IMG/VR virus record: IMGVR_UViG_3300045253_000047
Location: 1 to 55,989 of that record
DNA length: 55,989 nucleotides
Strand: one strand, 5' to 3'
From: a virus
The notes beneath the pieces were generated by a model. The model saw only the letters and a list, made by a program, of their open reading frames with translations, searched no databases and was not told the origin of the DNA. Position 1 is the stretch's first letter, and every line of letters begins with the position of its first letter. A program made the translations under genes and the position numbers. This document shows, piece by piece, positions 46,777 through 52,847 of the stretch.

Positions 46777-47108
46777 TCCGCGCCCCCCCCTTTGTCATGC
46801 GCCTTAACTGCCGCGATGCCTGCGACCGTGATATAGTCCCTCTGCTCGCCCCACGACTTACCGATAAACGCGGCTTCCCGAAGTGCCCAATAATCGCTCT
46901 CAGTGGCCGTAGGGCACGCCTCCGAGTGGATGACGTGCGGTTGTCCAGTGCTAGGCGTGATAAGCTCAAGCCATGCGTGGCGGTGCTGTTCCAAGTGCCG
47001 CAGGATTGACCACTGCTTCTTTGTTAAGTTGTTGCCTCCATTGTCTACTGCACAAGTTTCTACTACGTGGTTTGCGGTGGTGTCTGGTTGTGTTGTGTCT
47101 ACCGTCAT
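46773..47108 (-). CDS. Hypothetical protein, short paralogue
   Basis: 111 residues from the ATG at 47,108 (MTVDTTQPDTTANHVVETCA). C-terminal 75 residues correspond to the N-terminal domain of the downstream gene. Start overlaps the previous stop (ATGA). Tandem duplication followed by divergence is the simplest explanation. Confidence 0.65.
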   Translation of the reverse strand: MTVDTTQPDTTANHVVETCAVDNGGNNLTKKQWSILRHLEQHRHAWLELITPSTGQPHVIHSEACPTATESDYWALREAAFIGKSWGEQRDYITVAGIAAVKAHDKGGGAE

Positions 47109-47284
47109 GATTTCTCCTTCAGGGTGTGCACTCGTATCCATTCGCGCCCCGAACGCCACTCGTTATCCGCTGACATCGTGTACCCCACGGGTATCTTCTG
47201 GTACACGGCTCGCTTGCCCCGCACGACCCACACGCGGATGTTGTGGCGACCGCGCCCGAACCTCACGCGATACAGCTTAACCAT
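47105..47284 (-). CDS. Small basic protein (59 aa)
   Basis: Begins MVKLYRVRFGRGRHNIRVWV, ends WIRVHTLKEKS. Basic, beta-rich, and closely packed between two genes on the same strand: its stop overlaps the next ATG and its start lies within the end of the zinc-ribbon gene (47,277-47,534). The size falls just below common ORF cutoffs, so it is easily missed. Confidence 0.65.
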   Translation of the reverse strand: MVKLYRVRFGRGRHNIRVWVVRGKRAVYQKIPVGYTMSADNEWRSGREWIRVHTLKEKS

Positions 47285-47534
47285 CCGTCCAGCCTAGTGG
47301 GTGCTCTTTGACAGATCGCAACGGGACTCTCCCACAAGAGCCGACGCCCTGTGATGTGGTGAGATAGCCGTTCTGATCCGTCCCGCAGTCTTGGCAAACG
47401 CTCCCGCGAAGGTTCGTCGAAAAGCACTTGTAGCAGTCGGCTTTCGGCGGGGCGTATACGGTTTGCTTATGGCCGCAGCGGAAGCATATTCCACCGCTCA
47501 CGGCACTCGCTCTGCACCTCTGGCAATCGTTCAC
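47277..47534 (-). CDS. Double zinc-ribbon protein
   Basis: 85 residues from a GTG. Two ribbons, CQRCRASAVSGGICFRCG and CYKCFSTNLRGSVCQDCG, followed by a short tail. May bind nucleic acid or a host protein. Start is a GTG with an AAAGG upstream. Confidence 0.75.
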   Translation of the reverse strand: MNDCQRCRASAVSGGICFRCGHKQTVYAPPKADCYKCFSTNLRGSVCQDCGTDQNGYLTTSQGVGSCGRVPLRSVKEHPLGWTDG

Positions 47535-47560
47535 GGTGTCAATCCTTTGACGGCCTCTCT

Positions 47561-47632
47561 CTATAGCTTGTCGATGCCCTGTGTGTGCTTATCGTCGATG
47601 TAGCGGCGGTTGACGGGTACGATGTGTTCCAT
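47561..47632 (-). CDS. Very small ORF (23 aa)
   Basis: MEHIVPVNRRYIDDKHTQGI DKL. Its ATG overlaps the stop of the upstream gene (TAATG), which argues for translation, but the product is short and has no known relative. Confidence 0.35.
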   Translation of the reverse strand: MEHIVPVNRRYIDDKHTQGIDKL

Positions 47633-48153
47633 TAGCGGGCCTCTGGCAGTTCGTCCCACGTACGACCGTCTAGGATGCGCCCAGCAGCCTTTTTGCCGAC
47701 CTCGATCATTGGGATAGAGTTAGTCCCCGCTGATTCGTACGTGCACCCAACATGACCGTCATGGTTCACGAGGAATGCGGGTGGCTTCGCTATCCTGCCG
47801 AGTAGTGCCTTGTACTTGTAGGCGCAAAATGCGTAAGCCTCGGGGCAGCAATCAAATATTGGTTGTCCGTCATATCGGCTTATAGTCTCATCACACTGGA
47901 AGCCAAAATCAAAGAATAACTCACCCATGCGCTTCTTTTGCCATTCGTTACCCTCGTCGGTGTACTCAAATATGCCGAGATCGGCGGGTATTTTCAGGTT
48001 CTCACGGTAATGGCCTTCACCCCTACCGAGTACGGTATCGAATAACTCAGCCTTCACCAGTGCCTTGTACGCGCCCAACCGTGTCGCGAATCCCTTGTTT
48101 TTGCCAGCTACTTCGGCGAAGTATCTTTTGACTAGGCGGGTTTGCACTCTCAT
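47632..48153 (-). CDS. Hypothetical protein
   Basis: 173 residues with several aromatic and Cys-containing patches (CDETISRYDGQPIFDCCPEA, YAFCAYKYKALLG). No recognised domain. Packed between two neighbours with overlaps of 1-4 nt. Confidence 0.65.
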   Translation of the reverse strand: MRVQTRLVKRYFAEVAGKNKGFATRLGAYKALVKAELFDTVLGRGEGHYRENLKIPADLGIFEYTDEGNEWQKKRMGELFFDFGFQCDETISRYDGQPIFDCCPEAYAFCAYKYKALLGRIAKPPAFLVNHDGHVGCTYESAGTNSIPMIEVGKKAAGRILDGRTWDELPEAR

Positions 48154-48695
48154 GGCGTAAACCTCTCGAATTCGATCCGGTACACCTCGGGGTCATCCTC
48201 CCAGCGGTCGCCGGGAGGTTTGTGTAATTCGTCCCAAAGTATAGCGTAGTTCCCAACAGGGGATGTAAAGTAAGCGTTATATTCGCCGTATTCCTCAGCG
48301 TCCCACGTCATGCCTTCTAGCCTAGCGTCATCGTCGGTAATATCCTGCAACTGCTCTTTACGCACATTCACTACACGGACAAGCGTGCGGGACACCCATC
48401 GCGGCATAAACCGGGCGTGTCGATACTTGCCTGCCCAATCGGGCTTCGGGCCTGTGCCGTCGAGGTAATGTATACGGGCATCATAGCCATCCAGGACTTC
48501 ATGGGGTAATAATTGAGATGGTTTGAGATTGTCGTACTTATCACTTACGCACCACGCTTCCCGCACCCACAGCACATCGCCCACTTCGAGCCGGCAGGGT
48601 TTGCCGTGGGACAATCGCCGGGTAATGTCTTTGCGGCCTTCGCGTTCGGCGCGTACCATTTCGGGGCTGAAACTGACTGGTTTTTCTTTGCTCAT
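48150..48695 (-). CDS. ASCH-like domain protein
   Basis: 181 residues: PVSFSPEMVRAEREGRKDIT then RRL, VGDVLWVREAWC, ARFMPRWVSRTLVRVVNVRK, LQDITDDDARLEGM, ending FERFTP. The set (K(P)ISFSP-x-M-x-x-A ... GRKxxTRR ... GDxLWVRExW ... MPRW(A/V)SR-x-x-L) is a common phage family with an ASCH-like fold, proposed to bind RNA or modified bases. Overlaps the RuvC-like gene by four nt. Confidence 0.8.
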   Translation of the reverse strand: MSKEKPVSFSPEMVRAEREGRKDITRRLSHGKPCRLEVGDVLWVREAWCVSDKYDNLKPSQLLPHEVLDGYDARIHYLDGTGPKPDWAGKYRHARFMPRWVSRTLVRVVNVRKEQLQDITDDDARLEGMTWDAEEYGEYNAYFTSPVGNYAILWDELHKPPGDRWEDDPEVYRIEFERFTP

Positions 48696-49417
48696 AATGT
48701 CGCCTCTCTCTTTCCTATCGCCGCCGCCCGTGCCTTCTTCGCCGCCTTCACAGCTTTCGCCTCACCACGTACCTGTTCCGGTTCTTTGGCAACTTCGATC
48801 AACACTTCCTGCCGCCGCCTGATAACCGGGTCGGTGCCGCTCAACCAGTGGTAGCCAATATCACCAAGCCAAGCCGCGTCTGCTTCGTTGTCCGTGCGTA
48901 TGACCTTCCCCCACCGTTCGCGGGCAAGCTCCTTCACGCGCTTCTTGTCGGCTACACCTTCGCCTCTGGCCCACTTTTTGAGACGAGCACCTGCGACCTG
49001 TCGAAACGGTATCCCGGCTTCTTTGACTGCGACTTCGATAATCCCTGCGATCTTGTGCAGGATGATGGACGCGCCGGCCGCTGCCGGGTTACGTGGGACA
49101 ATCGGCAGTTCGATCAGTACGGCGTCCATGCCTTCAATAGCCTGTCGAATAAACGCTTCCCAGCGGGTGAGTTTTTCGTCTACACTCACATTTTGTAGGT
49201 CGTAACGCATGATGTTATAGAATCCGTTTGGCATCATATGCGAATGGACAATGCAGACCCCCGTGATAGAAGAACTCTGGTCAAGCGCAAGGAGCTTAAA
49301 TGGCCCCGTGCAGACCGCAGGGGGTAATATCAAGGGCTTTGGGCCTTTACGCGCTGTCCGTGGCGCTGGTGGCTCTGTGGTGGGTTTTATGCGGGCGGAG
49401 CCGCGTGGGAGGTTCAT
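48692..49417 (-). CDS. RuvC-like Holliday junction resolvase
   Basis: 241 residues: a Pro-rich N-terminal tail, then an RNase H-like core: LLALDQSSSITGVC (first Asp), DAVLIELPIVPRNP (Glu), and TDNEADAAWLGDIGYHW (last acids). Length and order fit RuvC-like phage resolvases, which cut branched DNA before packaging. Basic Ala/Lys-rich C-terminus may bind DNA. ATG overlaps the stop of the preceding gene. Confidence 0.85.
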   Translation of the reverse strand: MNLPRGSARIKPTTEPPAPRTARKGPKPLILPPAVCTGPFKLLALDQSSSITGVCIVHSHMMPNGFYNIMRYDLQNVSVDEKLTRWEAFIRQAIEGMDAVLIELPIVPRNPAAAGASIILHKIAGIIEVAVKEAGIPFRQVAGARLKKWARGEGVADKKRVKELARERWGKVIRTDNEADAAWLGDIGYHWLSGTDPVIRRRQEVLIEVAKEPEQVRGEAKAVKAAKKARAAAIGKREATL

Positions 49418-50082
49418 TCGTCGCTGCCTTCTGGACGGCCAACACTAATCCCTGTTGTCCCCATGCCGCATATAGCGTAATCGACACGGAAGGCCAACCC
49501 AATATCAATCATGTTGTCATACGTGCTGCCTTCTGCTAATGCGAGTAGGTAAAGGTGCGAAGTTAGATCGGTAGGCCGCTGGTGTATATGAGGTTCAGTA
49601 AGCGCGTGAATTGAACCCGTCCACAGGCCGCCAACCTTCGGCAGTAACTCAGGGTCAATACAGGCGTATTTACCGAATAAAACAAACCGCGAAGTATTTG
49701 TTTCCCACTCCATCGTTCCGAGTTGTGGGCTTTTACTGTACTTATCCAGCATATCAGGTATGCTTGGGAATTTATCAGGGCCTTGGCTTAATATCGTGCG
49801 ACCGTCCGCGAGTTTTACTGCAACGCGATAGGTTGCGGCCTCGCTCGGAATCTCCATGCGGAGAAGGTCAACCCCGCTTATATGCACCCGGATGGCGGAC
49901 TTGGTATCCGTCGCGCAAATATACCACTTAAGAGAGCTGTTCGGCGCGCCCTCAGTACCAGGGATAGCACTGACTTCAAATGCGTTACGTAGCCGCCCAC
50001 TTGTCGACTCGTTCCCCATCGCGCCCTTAAGTAGGGCGATTAAACCCTTTGGCATCTTTACTGTTTCGTAAATCTCTTTCAA
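49414..50082 (-). CDS. Possible sliding-clamp-like protein
   Basis: 222 residues from a TTG coupled to the preceding stop (TTGA). It has the arrangement of beta-strand pairs seen in clamp-type proteins, with ATDTKSAIRVHISGVDL, AVKLADGRTILSQGPDKFPS, IPDMLDKYSK. Similarity to DNA polymerase III beta is suggestive only. An alternative is a phage protein of unknown role that shares this fold. Confidence 0.45.
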   Translation of the reverse strand: MKEIYETVKMPKGLIALLKGAMGNESTSGRLRNAFEVSAIPGTEGAPNSSLKWYICATDTKSAIRVHISGVDLLRMEIPSEAATYRVAVKLADGRTILSQGPDKFPSIPDMLDKYSKSPQLGTMEWETNTSRFVLFGKYACIDPELLPKVGGLWTGSIHALTEPHIHQRPTDLTSHLYLLALAEGSTYDNMIDIGLAFRVDYAICGMGTTGISVGRPEGSDE

Positions 50083-50933
50083 CTGTTCTCCCCTTCGCTT
50101 TCTGTAAATAGGTTCTGTTGACCCGGCGTGTCACTCGGGTTGTAGTTCGTGATAATCAGGATCGGCGCTGCTACCCGGCCTTCGGAAGCTCGCGCCAAGG
50201 CCCGAGCTACCCCGTACACAAAAAAATTATAAACAAACAAAAACTCTCGCGTCTCGGGCGTGTCATTGATCGTGAGTAGGAACCGACCTTCGATTGCTTT
50301 CAGCTTGTCGCGTAAGGCTATGTGCTGTTCCATACCGAACGCCTCAGCATACCCGCAGGTCCCGAGATACGGCGGGTCACAAAAGAAGATCGTTCGCGGC
50401 TGGTCGTATCGCTTAATCACTTTCGAGAAGTCGGAGTTCTCAATGAAGACGCCGCGCAATCGTTTAGATGCTTCATCGAACTGATATAAGGATTTTATCA
50501 GGAACAAATCGCCTCGCGATTTGTTCCTGAAGCCGAATCCCGGCTTCTGGGTGTCTGATAAATCCGCACCGAACGCCATTTGAATAAGCAGGTAGTACCA
50601 TACGGCCCGCTCCATCTCGCACTTGCCTTCCGGTTCCCACTGCCGAAGCTCCATGAACATTTCCCGGCTGTAAAGATACTGGTGAACGCCTTCAAGCAAT
50701 TCAGCCTTCCGCCACTTCATCACGCGCCAAAGGTTCACAAGGTGGCCGTCCGCATCGTTCAAAACTTCGACCGCGTGAGACTCTTTGCCGAAGAGTACCC
50801 AGGCGGCCCCGGCAAAAACCTCAACGAAGCACTCGGCGTCGGCGGGTAACAGGTCGATGATAACCTTACGCATCTTTGACTTGCCGCCTACACGCTTGAC
50901 AGGGCTATCGACCATTGGTTCAGCGGTTTTCAT
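50079..50933 (-). CDS. dam: DNA adenine methyltransferase (Dam/D12 class)
   Basis: 284 residues from the ATG at 50,933, whose ATGA overlaps the short upstream ORF. Key motifs: VKRVGGKSKMRKVIIDLLP (SAM start), FVEVFAGAAWVLFGK (motif I), and FFCDPPYLGTCGYAEA (DPPY, motif IV). Methylates adenine N6, probably in GATC-like sites, either for self-protection, regulation of packaging or evasion of restriction. A restriction partner is not seen nearby. Confidence 0.9.
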   Translation of the reverse strand: MKTAEPMVDSPVKRVGGKSKMRKVIIDLLPADAECFVEVFAGAAWVLFGKESHAVEVLNDADGHLVNLWRVMKWRKAELLEGVHQYLYSREMFMELRQWEPEGKCEMERAVWYYLLIQMAFGADLSDTQKPGFGFRNKSRGDLFLIKSLYQFDEASKRLRGVFIENSDFSKVIKRYDQPRTIFFCDPPYLGTCGYAEAFGMEQHIALRDKLKAIEGRFLLTINDTPETREFLFVYNFFVYGVARALARASEGRVAAPILIITNYNPSDTPGQQNLFTESEGENS

Positions 50934-51001
50934 ACCTCCCGCAACCCCAGTAACACATCCGCGCTCACGTTCAGCCAAGCGCAGAGCTTGATAAATGTCA
51001 T
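50930..51001 (-). CDS. Mini-ORF like the end of an HTH domain (23 aa)
   Basis: MTFIKLCAWLNVSADVLLGL REV. The motif 'LxxWLNVSxDxLLGL' is the end of an XRE helix-turn-helix. The start overlaps the TGA of the XRE gene (ATGA) and the stop overlaps the methylase start. It has CGGAGG upstream. It may be the relic of a second HTH domain or a regulatory link. Confidence 0.45.
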   Translation of the reverse strand: MTFIKLCAWLNVSADVLLGLREV

Positions 51002-51219
51002 TCGTCCTCCGATAAACTTAGTAACCAGTCCGATGACTGACCCGTCCATTGGCAGTATTTTCGGAATGTGGCGAGTGTCGGCTTGCGGCCATTCTCAATA
51101 TTGGAGAGCGTGCAAATATTAATGCAGCTTTCGAATGCCGCTTCTCTCAGTGTCAATCCCCGGCTAGTCCGGTATTGCCTGCATTCGTCTCGTATATTTG
51201 GTATAGTTTGGTTATCCAT
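50998..51219 (-). CDS. XRE-family HTH regulator
   Basis: 73 residues from the ATG at 51,219. Complete HTH: CRQYRTSRGLTLREAAFESC then INICTLSNIENGRKPTLATF. Its ATG is exactly at the predicted start site of the promoter at 51,227-51,255, so it is likely leaderless. It heads a unit with the methylase gene and may control it. Similar in size to the XRE protein at 1,156-1,362. Confidence 0.85.
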   Translation of the reverse strand: MDNQTIPNIRDECRQYRTSRGLTLREAAFESCINICTLSNIENGRKPTLATFRKYCQWTGQSSDWLLSLSEDE

Positions 51220-51226
51220 ATGATGC

Positions 51227-51255
51227 ATTATACGCGTAACAGGATGGCCTGTCAA
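51227..51255 (-). promoter_or_regulatory. Consensus promoter TTGACA-17-TATAAT
   Basis: -35 TTGACA (51,255-51,250), -10 TATAAT (51,232-51,227). The predicted start site is one base from the ATG at 51,219. Confidence 0.85.
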
Positions 51256-51258
51256 TAC

Positions 51259-51354
51259 CTATTTTGAAAAGTGCGTGACCGCGAGGCACACGAGCACGAG
51301 CAGCACGGCCCCAACGGCTTCAAGGGCGAGGGCGAAGATTATGCCACGGATCAT
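51259..51354 (-). CDS. Very small membrane peptide (31 aa)
   Basis: MIRGIIFALALEAVGAVLLV then LVCLAVTHFSK: one membrane helix with short charged ends. AAAGGG lies 9 nt before the ATG. It ends just before the promoter of the XRE/methylase unit. Function unknown. Confidence 0.55.
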   Translation of the reverse strand: MIRGIIFALALEAVGAVLLVLVCLAVTHFSK

Positions 51355-51382
51355 TATAGAAACCCTTTCGCGATTGCACACA

Positions 51383-51523
51383 TCAGCGGCGGCGGGACAG
51401 TGCCACCATAGCCGCCTTGATCGCACGGCACTCGGGCGCGGCTGGGTTGTTGCCGTTCTCCTCCATGGCTTGGCACCACTGGATAGCAAGTTCGCCGTGT
51501 TTTATGGAGGCGGCTAGGTTCAT
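51383..51523 (-). CDS. Small hypothetical protein (46 aa)
   Basis: MNLAASIKHGELAIQWCQAM ... AIKAAMVALSRRR. The ATG overlaps the preceding stop (ATGA), and the helical, charged composition is that of a real coding region. Too short for the usual cutoff. Confidence 0.6.
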   Translation of the reverse strand: MNLAASIKHGELAIQWCQAMEENGNNPAAPECRAIKAAMVALSRRR

Positions 51524-51792
51524 TTTTCAACCCTCGGGCAATCATTGCCACACCATTTGCCGGTTCGCACATCCGACGAAGGCACACGGTCAACAGTGAG
51601 GCCAGATCGTAGCCATTTCCCAATTTCCCGCGCCGTCTCTTTGCCCCACTCTTTCGCCGAAGCGTGTTCGACCTTGCAACTCATCGCCGCCACGATATGG
51701 CCGCATTCGGCAATGGCGATATAGGACATCGAGACTTCTTCGCCGCCTTCTAAATCAAGCGTGTCAGTATCGGGCATTGTTGCTGGTTTCAT
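51520..51792 (-). CDS. Hypothetical protein
   Basis: 90 residues with a His/Cys pattern (AIAECGHIVAAMSCKVEHAS ... CGNDCPRVEK) that may bind a metal. GAAAGGA upstream. Unknown role in the early operon. Confidence 0.65.
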   Translation of the reverse strand: MKPATMPDTDTLDLEGGEEVSMSYIAIAECGHIVAAMSCKVEHASAKEWGKETAREIGKWLRSGLTVDRVPSSDVRTGKWCGNDCPRVEK

Positions 51793-51796
51793 AGCT

Positions 51797-51940
51797 CTAT
51801 CCTTTCGATACGCCTATGCCCACGAGTACGCAGGAGACGCCGAATATGAGAAAGTCGCGCAGGTGGAACATCATGTGCGCCCCGGTGAGCACGTAGATCA
51901 CGCCGAGACCGCCGATGAGTAGGCAAGCGGGTTTAAACAT
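51797..51940 (-). CDS. Small two-helix membrane protein (47 aa)
   Basis: MFKPACLLIGGLGVIYVLTG, then FHLRDFLIFGVSCVLVGIGV: two short membrane helices with a polar turn (AHMMFHLRD). Coupled closely to its neighbours; below usual ORF length. Confidence 0.6.
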   Translation of the reverse strand: MFKPACLLIGGLGVIYVLTGAHMMFHLRDFLIFGVSCVLVGIGVSKG

Positions 51941-52109
51941 GCGCCTCACCTTTCGCTTTCCCGATGGCGACCGTCAATTCGTTTAAGTATTTCTTGAGAC
52001 GCCGTGTGTTGAATGCGGTCATATTCAATACAGTGCTCTGGTCTATCACGATGTCGATGTACTGTTCGAAGTTCTCAGCAGCTTCGATCAGCGCGGCAAG
52101 TTTATCCAT
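51933..52109 (-). CDS. Hypothetical helical protein
   Basis: 58 residues (MDKLAALIEAAENFEQYIDI ...), acidic N-terminal helix and a basic second helix; ends KAKGEAHV. Overlaps the gene upstream and downstream by 8 nt. No known domain. Confidence 0.6.
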   Translation of the reverse strand: MDKLAALIEAAENFEQYIDIVIDQSTVLNMTAFNTRRLKKYLNELTVAIGKAKGEAHV

Positions 52110-52518
52110 GGGTCTCACCTTTCGCAGCGGCGATTGCGGCCTTGAGTCGTTCGATTGCGCCGTTGAATGAACAGCCCGGTATCTCGCCGTACAGGTAATC
52201 CGCTGCCGCCAGTAGTTCCGCGTTCACGTCCACCGGGTCGGACACCGGCTTCAACGCGCTAGCCAGTTCGCCGATAATCGCAAGCTCTCGCCGGTTGTTG
52301 GCAAGGTGTCCTTCGTATGTCATGTTCTTGAGGTACTCGATACGGTCAAGCGCAAGCATGACCACCAATTCGGATTCGTCAATTTCTTTTGCCGCCGCTT
52401 CATACTCCTCCCTGCCGGGTGAGTAACGGTCATTGGCAACGCGCCATTTCGCGCGTGCCTCTGCGTTGTCCTTGCGTGCCTGTGCGAGTTCGGCATAGGC
52501 TGTTTCTAGCTCGTTCAT
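52102..52518 (-). CDS. Hypothetical coiled-coil protein
   Basis: 138 residues from an ATG overlapping the previous stop (ATGA). Long helix with heptads (MNELETAYAELAQARKDNAE), then a C-terminal part (LKPVSDPVDVNAELLAAADY). Its final stretch (ERLKAAIAAAKGETHG) resembles the end of the adjacent 58-aa protein, suggesting repeats of an 'AIxxAKGExH' ending. Confidence 0.6.
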   Translation of the reverse strand: MNELETAYAELAQARKDNAEARAKWRVANDRYSPGREEYEAAAKEIDESELVVMLALDRIEYLKNMTYEGHLANNRRELAIIGELASALKPVSDPVDVNAELLAAADYLYGEIPGCSFNGAIERLKAAIAAAKGETHG

Positions 52519-52847
52519 GATTTGTCTCCTTTCCCGTTGTCCATCAACAAGCAGATTATCACCCCGGCGCAAGCTACCACCAGTAACGCCGATAGCCGCC
52601 CCATGTGAAATTCCAGGTTGACCATTGATAGTACCGCCGCCGTTCCCGCGCATACCCAAGTTGCGAACCACTCGCTGGACGTGTTACCGAAGCCGAACTG
52701 CCGAGTGTCGCCCTCGTTGTACTGTTCGCCCGTCTCGTCGTGCAGGGCGCTCTCCTCGTGAGACAGGGGCGTTATGCCGGGAACGCGCTCCGGTGGTGGG
52801 ATGGCGCGGACGATGGCCGGGTCGAATGATTCGTTTGGGGTGGGCAT
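52515..52847 (-). CDS. Hypothetical membrane protein
   Basis: 110 residues: soluble acidic N-terminal half (MPTPNESFDPAIVRAIPPPE) and two membrane segments in the C-terminal half (WFATWVCAGTAAVLSMVNLE; LSALLVVACAGVIICLLMD). The start overlaps the RecT stop (TAATG). Role unknown. Confidence 0.65.
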   Translation of the reverse strand: MPTPNESFDPAIVRAIPPPERVPGITPLSHEESALHDETGEQYNEGDTRQFGFGNTSSEWFATWVCAGTAAVLSMVNLEFHMGRLSALLVVACAGVIICLLMDNGKGDKS

